Below, piece after piece: positions 1-12,000 of a stretch of 64,000 nucleotides of DNA. Source of the stretch: Lotus japonicus (taxonomy: Eukaryota > Streptophyta > Magnoliopsida > Fabales > Fabaceae); contig NC_080041.1 in NCBI RefSeq assembly GCF_012489685.1, positions 101,208,981-101,272,980 of the forward strand, in the 5' to 3' direction. Under the pieces are notes generated by a model. The model searched no databases, had not been told where the DNA came from, and saw only the letters and a list, made by a program, of their open reading frames with translations. Each line of letters starts with the position of its first letter. Positions within the stretch are counted from its first letter, which is position 1. Both the position numbers and the translations under genes were made by a program.

Positions 1-544
1 GTAATTGATGAAGATTGCAGCATAAGGAGTCATCACCAACAATAAAATAGGCAAAGTTAGAAGAATGGTCTAAAGACTAATCGATATCACTCTAGTGGCA
101 TTGCATAAAGACTTAGCTGCAAAACTATTGCCTTCAACAATTGTCATTTGTCCCGAAGTGAACAAAAGCCTTTTTTTCTCTTCTCGTATTTAATATAACT
201 ATATGCTTAATAATACTATTTATATTATTCAGAATGCTTAAGAAAATACAGACTCTTTCTTCTTCCCATCAAAGAGGAAGTCATCTGGATTGAAGACTCG
301 GAGGTTTTGCATTGTTAGAGTACAAACACGAATTCTCTTTATGTTTTCTAATGGGGTAAAAAGTGTTTAAGAAAGTTTAGAGAAAAGCAACAACAACTTG
401 TTAGAATCGATTTTAATCAAGTAGAATTGATTATGGATTCCAAACATGCACTAATTAACCACAATAAGAAATCTAGTGGTAAGCAAGTTAAAATTGATTA
501 TGGTTTTCAATAAGTTTGGTTCATCACTAGTATATATTACTATC

Positions 545-690
545 AATAAGATGTTAGTTTAGTGGTAAGCAACCTAGATTCCGATAAAGATGTGAGAGCA
601 CAAGTTCGAATATCAGGAAACATATTTGTTAGAAGAAACATGCAACCGTATCTTGAATGGGTGACGACATCCGTCAATGACCAAAAAAGT
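545..690 (+). repeat. Possible degenerate tRNA-derived SINE
   Basis: The segment holds a box A-like stretch (TTTAGTGGTAAGC) and, about 45 bases on, a box B-like stretch (AAGTTCGAAT). This is the spacing of a tRNA-type pol III promoter, but no tRNA fold or discriminator is evident. It could be an old SINE. I found no clear target duplication or A-rich tail, so this is a weak call. The rest of 1-1090 is AT-rich, with no gene I can support. Confidence 0.35.
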
Positions 691-1089
691 ATATGTTGTT
701 AATACAAGCCTCCTTTTTTTTTTTGGTCAATATTAATACAAGCCTCCTTCATCATCATAGTTAACCACTTGCTAAAATAATAATGGGAAATCTAACTATT
801 TGGCATGCACATATGTTAAGAATAAATCAATGCCCATATATGTGTCCAATAAATTAATAAGAGATTGGTCATAAACTTATTACGTGAGTTCGTACTTTAA
901 TGTCAATAATTGAATAAAATTATTCAGCACTTGATTGACCGTACACTTATAAGAAAACCATGTAAAAATTTGGCTATAGCATGACAATATTAATCAAACA
1001 TTTTTTTCGTTAGGCTTGGCCATAGTTGTAGTGTATGCGCACCAATTTTCTGATTTTTACATAACATAATATTGTGCATAGCAAGATAG

Positions 1090-1640
1090 GAATCCCTTGT
1101 GACTTTCGACTGCTTTCTCATACTCATCAGCCAATCTGGACTTCATTCCTTTCTTCAATAGGGCATATAAAAGCAAGAATTTGTGATCTCTTTTGCCATG
1201 AATCTAGTTAAAGCAGCAATGTGACCATTCAATTGTTGTACTTCCTTCAAATTCCTAGGGCTTCTCATCTCTAGCACCACCCTAAATTTGTTTGGTTGAT
1301 TTCATTTCCCATTAAGATAAGCATGAACTCTAAAAAAATCTTTTCTTGGACTACAAAGGCACATTTCAACGAGATCAAGTGCATATTGCACTTCTTAAGT
1401 TTGTCAAACACTTGCAAGAGATCATATGCATGGTCCCTGAAGTCATGATCATGACGACAATCATGTCATCAATGTAGACTTTTCCACTAACTTCCTAATT
1501 GAGGCCTTCGAATACCTTTGACATCCTCTCTCTGACATTCATCAAAGTTATGCTCTTTTATCACCAACTTCTCACGACTTACAAATATTTTCTCTGTATC
1601 AGCTTACGCGTTCGATTGATAAAGTTTTAACAACCAAAGT
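1090..1640 (-). pseudogene. Ty3/gypsy reverse transcriptase fragment, degenerate
   Basis: Read on the minus strand, broken frames give the catalytic core of a plant gypsy reverse transcriptase (KVYIDDMIV). These are followed by pieces resembling the region between RT and RNase H (KCAFVVQ, FKEVQQLNGHIAALTRFMAK, FALLKKGMK). Several stops and frameshifts interrupt it and no LTRs were found around it, so it is a dead fragment. The Tat/Ogre-like wording of the RT-RNase H linker suggests that branch, but this is from pattern memory and not an alignment. Confidence 0.6.
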
Positions 1641-3085
1641 TTGGGTCTATATCAGCCATGTCAACAACTGTATGTGATTTCAAGTCTATGTCCTTTCATA
1701 GAAATTTCTCAAAACATATTTAGAGGTCACTAAAGAAGTTGAGTGCAATGCTTGTGAAATTCTCAAGGAGATCTCCCAATTGAAAAGGTTAGAGCTCTCA
1801 TCGGTTTAGTTAATGTCTTAATGGAGTCTCATGAGCGAAATCGAACGTTGCATGATTATCCAACAAAAGCCATGAACACATGAAAAATACCGAATTTCAC
1901 TAACACGTATATCAAAAATCAATTAACTCTCCGAGAAAACATGAACTATCTCCCTTGTGAAAACTTGAGCTAGTTGAATTTGAAGAACCAAGAATCAGAA
2001 TTCAAATTCTAAAATTTAAGAAAGCAAAAAATGCCCCTCCAACTAGAAATATTTATAACTGGTGACAATCAAAATAGAGTTTAAACTTTGAATGGAAAAG
2101 GTCGACAATTGATTAAGAATCTAAAATAAAAGCAAAAAGCTTTTAAATAATCATAGAGAGAATCAAACAAATGAGTGAAAAGAAAAAAGAAAAGTGAGGC
2201 ATCAAACCCTAGTAGGATGTTGAGGAATTATATTGGAGGGATTAAGGTAGAATTTGATAGGGATGAGAGTGATGTGATGTAGGGGGTTGAATTGAAGGAA
2301 ATGTAATCAATGATAGGATTCAGGTGTTTTAAGACAAAGTTCATTAAAAGACCACACAAGATGCCCACTTAGGATACCAGTCATGAGACTATGTACCACA
2401 TAAGCACATAGCGTGACACCAAAGATGAACAACAAGGAGTAACCCAGAAGAAAAGTTCAGGAACTACTTTTGTGAAGGGAAAAAAAATTAGGACTAACTT
2501 GAACAAGGGAGTATAGTTCAAGCACAAATTGTGGTTTACTTGTCCCTATAAACATTGAATGATACAATTCGCCAACTGCACATTACTGACCCTACTATCA
2601 CTCTGAAAATACTCGTTAGCTTAAGCAAGAGTGCCTTTTGCAGGTCCCCAACTCAATGCCATCATAAGCCACAATCAAAACAGGAGATCGAAACAAGCTA
2701 TGGGGACCTTAGACCTCCAAATGCACTCCGGTAATTGAAGGGAACCAAGCATTTAGTCTCAAAAATATGTCTAAACTTATAATTATACAGGGTACATAAA
2801 AATAATACAAAGGGTAAAAAACATCAAGGCAATACAATTTATACCAATTTACCTATCTGCTGCAGCCTTGATATGGAAAACAGAGAGGGTAACAAGTCCA
2901 TCTCAGAATAAACAGTTCAATAAGCAGTTCCAACAGATGGAAGATAAGGGAATTTATAACTTGCTTCCCTTACATCAAGGGCCACATGCGGTGTTTTTGG
3001 CACCTTTGACAGCTATGTATATGTGAAATATCACAAGTCCAAAATGTTTTGAAGAAAGATGTCTGTGAAGGACAGATGCAATGAT
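1641..3085. other. Intergenic, 3' flank of ARABIDILLO gene
   Basis: AT-rich sequence with no supported gene. The last 200-300 bases before 3086 should contain the 3' UTR and poly(A) region of the minus-strand ARABIDILLO gene. No clear repeat was recognised. Confidence 0.5.
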
Positions 3086-6000
3086 CTACTTTGTATGTTC
3101 TATCTGGTGATACTCAAGATTGCGAAGAACAATTCTGGCGAAGATTTTCGCTTCAAGTGGCGCAGTCGCTGCAGCGGCTGCACCACGCAGAACTCTTGCT
3201 GCACCTGCATTCTGCATGAGGCTAGCATGGTGCCCAGCATGTCGTCCACCAGGGATTGTGAACTGCAATTGAAAGATCAGCCATACAAGAAATGTCAGAA
3301 TCCAAACTGAATATATGAATGAAAAGCAAGCTGGTTGCTACAGTCACCTGGAGAAGAGCAAATGCTGCACAAGATTTCAGTATAGGTGATGGATTTCGGA
3401 GCATAGTAACAAATCTTCCAATTTCAGAACCACTGAGGAACAAACAATCAAAATAAAATAAGGTAGATATCTCAAAAATGAACAAATCACTGCTTTGAGA
3501 GTAAAGAAAAGTAGAACTATAGGAGCATGAGAAATCCCCTTACACAAACTGGGAAAAAAAAATCAAAGAGAATAGAAATTTATAAGAAACTGTTCAGTCT
3601 CTCTGCAACTGCAAGTATGCAACACATACGAATGAGCAAAGCACAAGAGGAGCCTATGACACAATCCTAACCCATATTCTAGAGGCAATAATAATCCCTT
3701 ATATATGCAGATTGCAGATATTACACTGCAAGAGGCATGAGCTACAGTTATATTTGACCTCCTTGCTTTAGCGAAGTAAATATTGTAAAAATAGCGAGCT
3801 TAAATATATTAGAATATCAAATAATAACTGTGTGATAACACATTATGTACCCCTTCCAATCTTAACGGTTCATGAATGAGACATGCAGGAGATTTAAAAG
3901 GTTAACATTTTCATCAAATCAAAATACATTCTAAAAGGGAAAAAATGCATACTTCTAACAATTACTACCATTTTGTACTAAAGATTTACCCCACTGGACT
4001 TTTTTGTCCAATTTTTTATGAAGCTTGGATTCAGAATAAGATGATTTTTCAAAATTATGCACTACAAGCTTGCACTAAATATATAAGCTGAACACCGTAT
4101 TCAGCAAATGCAGCAGATAAAGGAATAGCAATGTTAAAAAATAATTGTATGAACTATTGCATTGAATAAATAAATAAATAGATAAAATTCCTATGCTAAA
4201 ATCAAGAATACAAACGACCAGCGATAATCACTTTGTACAATTGGAAAAATGACTAAACAAAAGTATGAGGTAATAAGGAGCAACTGTAATGAAAAAGGCC
4301 CTTTGCCATTATTAGAAGAAAGAAAAACCTGCATCTTAGATGTCCAGCTTCTTGAATACGAGCACCATCAGTAACTTGTGCTAGTGCTGCAGGCGCTGAT
4401 GATGCAGCAGCAGCCGCAAATGCTTGTTGGTTAGAGAACATATGGACAAATGTTTCAATATGTTTCAAAGCCATCTTTCTAGCTCCATCCAAGCTCGCAG
4501 CTATCTTAGAAATACTTTCCGACATTAGGCCTGCTAAAGCAAATTCGTCCATTCTGCAAAAGATGTGGTGAATGCTCAAATAATACGCATTAAGTTGTTT
4601 TTTATATCAAGTTTAATTGGTTAAACATTTATTTGACCACAGGAAAGTGTCCATTTTCATTTTCTTCACACATTCACTCTGTCAAGATATATCATAAATA
4701 GAGTAAATAAGGAGTAAATATATTTTGTATATTGTATTTTTACTACCTTAATTAGGATAGATAGATTCTTTCCTTATTTCAGGTGATTGCTATTCCTAAA
4801 CTTACGGGACTACTCTTGTATATGTATTGCACTATGTTTCATAGTATAATCAATCAAAATATTTCATCCAAGTAGGTACCGAAGCTATCTGATTAAAGTC
4901 TTCCTTCGGTTTCCTAACCCATCGGTTTTTCAGTTGTTTCTTCAGAAGCAACCACCACCAGCCGCCACAATCCATCATGCTAACTCTGGCAGCCACCTCT
5001 AACCGTCGCTGACAACTTATCTAGTTCTGCTTGTTTCAGTCAAGATTCCACTTTTGTGGTCCATTTCTGTGTTCGAGGTCTACCCTTTCTGCTTCAGCCC
5101 ACTGCAGTTAGTGGCTCTTCTGTTTGAAAGGTGTTTTGGGGCTGTTTGATTTGCAGTTCTTCGTCTTTGATTTCTGTGTTACTCTCTTTCCAAAAACAGG
5201 TTCCAAACTTCTGCATACATCACCTTCTTTGAAGACACACCTTATTTTGCCACACAACTGGTCCACAGTTTGATCCGGATATCTTTGCTTTAGTCTTACC
5301 TATTCCTCACATGTCTACATCACCAGCTCCAGTCATTTCTTCCCAAGCTGACACTTCCACTACATCAGCACTGGATCTTGTTCCACAATGATATGACATT
5401 ACTAATGTGCGTCACCCACAAGTGCGCTATCAGATGAGCCCCGAGACTCAGTTCCCTCATCAGTCGAGACTTGTGATTTAGTTCATGTTCTAGACTCGTC
5501 TCCTGCTTCAGATCCTAATGAGTTGCCCATTGCCCCTGGAAAGGTAATCTTCTACTTGTAATCCCCACCCTATTTATAATTTTCTCTCATGCATGTCCCC
5601 TACATATTATGCTTTTGTTTTTGTCAAATCATCCACTATTATTCCTAACACTATAGACATGAGGTTGGCGCCAAGCGATGATTGATGAGATGACAGTTTT
5701 GGAGTCTAATAATAACTGGGCGCTTGTTCCTCTTCTGCCAGAGAAATCTGTTGTTGGTTGTCGTTGGGTCTTTAATGTTAAAAGTAGGCCCTGATGGACA
5801 GATTGATCAATTGAAGGCCCATATTGTGGCTAAAGGGTACACTCAAGTTTATGGTTTGGTTTATGGCGAGGTGGAATTTGAGGGCACACCTCCGATGAAA
5901 CTATGGTGTGATAACCAAACTTTCATACAGGAGAGACTTCGAAAGAACCTTATATCCACTTCCTGATACAGCGGAAGTCGTACTACGATTGCAAGCGCAA

Positions 6001-9000
6001 ATCCTAAAAGAAATAGGTTTCTGGAATCCACCAGAAAGGGAATTAGCCAACACTAAAACCCTAAAAATCACACTGGAATCCACCAGAGTTTGAGAGAAAT
6101 ATCGTTTTTTTAATAATCAAAAACTGAAATAGGCTATGCCTTACAAGTGCCTAAATAGAGAAATAGGAAAACCCTAATGAAACTAAAAATATTCTATTCT
6201 AAAATTAAAAGATCTTATTCTGAAAATAAAAGATCCTAATATAAAAAAAAAAAAAAAAGATCCTAATCAAAAGTTAATAAAATTTACAAATTAAAAGACC
6301 CAACCACAAATAAATAAAATTACTAAAATACTAAAAATATCCTAAAAAGCTCCTACATCACTACCAATGTTAGGACAGGTAAGCATCTTGCAGATTTTTT
6401 TTACAAAGCCCTTGAGTGCATGTTAGGGATCCAATTGCAAGGGCCCACAAGAGGAGCAAGAGGAAGGATATCCGTGATACTCCCTAGTAGGTAATATTAC
6501 TGCCTTGCTGACGTGGCAATATTCAAATAGGGAGTGGGGTAGGCAAAAGGAGTGTGAATGAGAGAGAATGTATGGGGCTATAACCGTGTAGAGTGAGAGG
6601 GAGGGGTAAGCAGAAATACTGTTAGGAATTGGGAGAGAAAGGCACTCTCAAAATTGCCTTATATTTGTTTTCTTTCTTCTTATTGTAATTCCCAAAATTG
6701 GACCTGAGCTCATCCCAGAATTCCAGAACAATTTCAATACAAAAGCATTTCAGTTCATTTCTTCTCTATTTTTCTCTGGTACCTAACAGTGGGATGCGTA
6801 ATAATTTCATTTGTAGAAGTTGGGCATGATAAATATCTACGCTCCAACTTCAGGGTGATTCTTACGAGTCAGAGTTATGTGTTAGATTTACATTGTTGAG
6901 AGTGTACGGGCCTGGCCCACACGTATTTGTCTCTGATACTTTGTATACAAATCGTACTTCATTAGTAACCTAGTAATATATCTATCAAGGAGACTGTTAT
7001 ACATCAGATGCATCCCATTACAGTTTCCCCAAATCTCTCTTTCTCATCTTTCTTCCTTTCTTTAACTCGTCATTCTTATGAGAACCCTACATATCTATCC
7101 TTGTTAAAGTGGGGAAAAAAAATAGACAGACAGAAAAAAGACCAAACTTGTTTTTTTATCTATATTTGATTAGAGCAGTTAAACCAACCAAAAGTTCAAG
7201 ATAAATTAAAGTAATAATAAAAAGGCGTGAAAGCTTGTGCTGAAGTTATTTAAATGTTATCTTAAGATTATGATTGGTTTTTCCTAACAGGCATTGTGCT
7301 CATGCAAGAATTGTTCTTTCTACATGACTCTTCCTACAAACAAGTTCTATACTAAACTACTTTACCACAATAAGTGATCAGTTGAACTCTAATCTTCAAT
7401 AAAAGACGACAATCAAATGAATAAGAAACAATGTGAGAAGAAACAAAACAGGGTCATAGTGCAGGTTTTAACCAACTGAATTACCTCCCATCGAACATAT
7501 AAGACAATGCCAATGCAGCCATAAATCGTGCCATTTTCGATACTGATGTAGAACAGAGATCGACAAGGGCAGTTACTCCACCTTCCTCCACTATTCGTAG
7601 AGCATTACCAGGGTTGTAAGCAAGATTCCATAGTGCTCCAGCAGCAGTTTCATGAACGTCCTGAAAGTGGAAAGTGGCTTGGATTTTATTAACACTAACA
7701 TATATAAAAAACTATAGATTTTAAAAGGATATACAGACAAAAAACATAAAAAGTGAGATGAGAAATTTTTTGGGACCATATGAAGGGGCCAGAACCTACA
7801 CACTAGAATACCCAAACTATTACCCGTAGGAGGGCTACATTACGAAACATTGAATTATAAAGCAAAGCCAGATATTCATATGGCACCCCATAATGCATTA
7901 AAAGATGCACCACAAACACGGAGATTTAGGCTTTTGGCATAATGGTTACATGCTTATATATGTGTATTCCACCAAAGTCATCAGTTATGTTATTCTTTCT
8001 ATGAACTTCGGGTGGGGAAGAGTTTACTATTTATCTTAAGAATTTTTGAAACTGTGAGAAGTCAACTAAACTTTTCAGCATACCATATAGAAGTCACTTT
8101 CTTAAAAGCCAAAGGAAGACTGACAACAGACTATTAGCTAGCATAAATTTTAAGTTATGTATGTTTAACCACTTACTTAAGCCAGACAGCCAGGCCCATT
8201 AGTGCGGTATTTAATCAATTACTAAATCATTGTATGAACAACTATTAATACAAACCCAAAAAGAAAAAGTCTTGCGGAAGACACCAAAACAAGTGAGGAC
8301 AAGTGAGGACAGCTGCTCCAAAGCAGCTAAAATAAATGCTAACAATAATATCAGAAAGGAACTAATCAATCCACCAAATGAGATAATATATTGGCATTGT
8401 TAGGCAGTTGTCTAGCACTGATTGAATAAACATATCCATAGACATTGGACAAAACAGAAATAGATTACCTCTGCTTCAGACCGTGCCAGTGCAATCAGAG
8501 GTGCAACACCTCCTTCTTGTCCAATGGCAATGCTAAGAAAATAAAGACAAACATTTGTTAATATAAGCATAATCTAGAGTAGGAAGAAAATGAAATTAAG
8601 GAGTAACCACTAGTGTGGCAAATTTCAATCCATATATTAGGCAAATAAAAGAAACAAATCATTGTAAATCTTTCAATAAAAGCATGAATATTTCAGAACA
8701 CGCCAACAAGAGGGGAAAGAACATTAAAAGGGCACATTGAACTAGAATCGTCCATGGTATTAGAGAAACTGAGATGTAGATAAGAAAAGATGCTCTCATT
8801 CTTTTCCTCTATTTTTGGCACAGTCATTTTGTTCAAAACTACTATGATGTTCTTAAGCGGACGAAAAGTAAGCATTTGCTAAAAACCGAGTATGAATTCA
8901 CTCCATGGACAAATTTTAATCTAATAGGGAATACACAAATCTCGATCTCCCTAGTCATTAGATATGAACTACCATATAAACAATGAAACTGAACAATAAT

Positions 9001-12000
9001 TTATAGGTCATGCGGTCCAGTAGCACCAAAGTCAATAACTTAAAAATCCTTAGGAACAGCACCAGAGGAAATAAAGAATTGAAATTTAAAGCTCATGCTA
9101 GTCGTGGCCAAAGGACAAATGTCAATAGGCTTATGAAGAGTGTTAAGTTTAAGAGAGAAGAGAAAAACTTATTTATATTGATTGAATTAATCTGAGTATA
9201 ATACAAGCTTCTCGTATATAGTTGAGGCTTACTCTAAATAACAGGTTTACCTATTCTAATGCACATGCTTCAATAAAGAAAACAAGGTTGGTCTTTGTTG
9301 GCTCCTAATAAGTTTATAGACGGAAGGATCCTAAAGGACATCTAGAAGGACTAGTTTTGAAGAAGAAAAAAATTGCAAAACAGTAACAGTGACCGTGAAA
9401 GAACGACTTCACTAGGGTTTTCCAAAATGTCTATGATGCAGACTCAGTTGCTAGTAATTGGCCCAATATTACTAGTCTATGAAAGGAGGAAGAGGTGCGA
9501 TGCACCTGATACTATCTAATAGACTAGGCACTAACTGCCTTGGGGAGGTGCCAGGGAGTGAGAAGTGTGTGAGGTTACCAGGTGAGTAGGAAAGACAGAG
9601 AATCAGGGGGTAAAAACATATATGGAGCGATAGAAGAGGTTGGCAGAACTTGGGTGGGAATTCTTGAGAGATTAGGCACTCTCGAAATAACCTTGTTTCC
9701 TATTTTCTTGTTAATATAGTTGTTTTTGCTAATACATTGGGATTCTGGAGCTATACCCAGACCCAGGATACTTTAACACAGAAGCACTTTCTTTCTTCAA
9801 TAATTCTAAATTCTCTGGTACCTATCATTTAGGTATCAAAAGCTCCCGGCTCAGGGAGCTTATATAGTAAGGTAACTACGCATTCAATAGGGCACTTTCT
9901 TTAGTTGTTTTTGCTAATACATTGGGATTCTGGAGTTATACCCAGACCCAGGATACTTTAATACAGAAGCACTGATACAGCGGAAGTCGTACTAGGATTG
10001 CAAGCGCAAATCCTAAAAAGAAGGTTTCTGGAATCCACCAGAAAAGGAGTTAGCCAGTGCTAAAACCCTAGAAAATACACTGGAATCCACCAGAGAAGAA
10101 GAGAAAACTCTTGAATTTTATTATCAATCAAAAACTGAATAGGCTATTGCCTTACAAGTGCTTAAATAGAGAAATAGGAAAACCCTAATGAAACTAAAAA
10201 TAAAGAAAATCCTAACTAAAAGATCCTAAACTCAATTAGAATGTAATTAAAAATAACAAATCCAAACAAATTGATCCTAAACTTAATTAAAAACAAAATA
10301 GATTCCGAATAGATCCTAAATATATTTAAAAATACTAAAAATAATAAATTCCTAATTAATCTGCTCCTGCATCAAGCACTTTCTTTCTTCAATTGTTCTA
10401 AATTCTCTGGTACCTATCATTTAGGTATCAAAAGCTCCCGGTTCAGGGAGCTTATATGGTAACTACGCATTCAATAGGGGACAACCTGAAGCGTCTCGTT
10501 CAGGAAATGCGATGTGAGACTCATCTACAATTTGGAGAATTGCATCAGATTTTGATGGAAGGTGGAAAGCCCAAGGGTAGGACAATGCACGAGCAGAGCC
10601 ATTCATGACGATCGGAATCAAGTAGCTCAGACAGCAGATACAGGGAGTCGCTACACAATGTAAGTGTCAGGATTGTGGAATCCTAACAACCAACAAGATA
10701 AAGGAAGGGGAATAGGAAGTATTTTTGGTATTTTTTATTATATAAACTGGAAAATAAAATAAGAGAGAAAGAGAAGAGATAAAGAAGGAGGGATATGAAA
10801 GCAATCCTAATGGATTCACAAGAAGAAGTACCTTCTTTCCGAGCATGAAACCCTTCCAAGGGAAATCCCTCAACAAACTCTATTACTCAATTTATACTCT
10901 AACCTAAGGAGAGTACTCCTATTTATGATAAACTAACCCTACTAACCTTACTAAGTAAATGGCACTGGCTCAACATAGGCCCAACTCAAATAATAAAAGC
11001 TAACTCAATACCAAAGTAAATAACAAAAGCAAACAGATAAAACCAAACCCAAGCCCACTGACTCTAATTTAGAACCCTAACAGGAAGGTATGAAAATGAA
11101 GAACGGTTTCATGAATGAGAGCTTTGACAAGGCGTAAGGTTGAAATTCCTGAATTCAATGGCAGTGACACTTACGATTGGATCGTGAGGGTGGAGCCTTA
11201 TTTCCGTTTAAATGGAATCTTGGAGAAGGAGATGTTATAAATAATAGTAGAGATGTTGGAGGACAGACCTTTAAACTGGTTCCAATGGTGGGATGATCAG
11301 GCAACGGGGAAGAATTGGAGAAACTTCAAAGAAGCTGTAATCAGAAGGTTCCAACCAAGATTAGTCCAAAATCCTGTTGGATCATAGCTGAGTGTTCACA
11401 AGTGGGAAGCGTAATTAAGTAGAGAGAACAGTTTGAGTTGGTAGTTGCACCATTAAGAAACATTGATTGGGCGATGCTTAAGGGAATTATCTTGAATGAA
11501 GGGAGGAGGTAAGGACTGAATTAAAATGATATCCCACTGATCTCTGTCAATTTATGGATCGAGCTTTACTCTTGGAAGAGAAGAGCATTGATATCTATAG
11601 AGAGTGGGGCTGGGAAGAAGACAAACGAGGCAGGAAAGAAGGGGTACTCTTATTCCAAATCAGTAACACTAGCTGAACCTTTAAAAGCCGAACAAGCAAC
11701 ACAGTTCCTGAGCCAGGAACAAAATCTACAATGGACCCTAGTTTCAAACAGAAGGGAACAGGTGGAAACGGCTCTCCTGGGCTGAATTGCAAGAGAGGAG
11801 TACGAAAGGGTTGTGTTTCTAATGTGGAGAAAATTGGGGAAGGGAACATGTGTGCAAACTCAAACATCATCTGTTGTTATTAGTGGATGGGGATGAAAAA
11901 GGAATAAGAAGAGAAAAAACTCCAGCTCTCTCTGTTCAGTCAAGTAGGCTACCATCAGAAAGAAATGTAATGCTGAAAGAACTCAGGGAACAATTGGTGA

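Larger units (their letters stand above)
4554..7484 (-). other. ARABIDILLO intron 9 with nested retroelement debris
   Basis: A 2.9-kb intron between exons 9 and 10. It holds a deleted Ty1/copia element in the opposite orientation to the gene, itself split by a solo LTR. From 4680 to 5640 the sequence is non-coding in all frames and may be the 5' part of that element; I could not define its left LTR. The segment 6789-7484 shows nothing recognisable. Confidence 0.7.
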
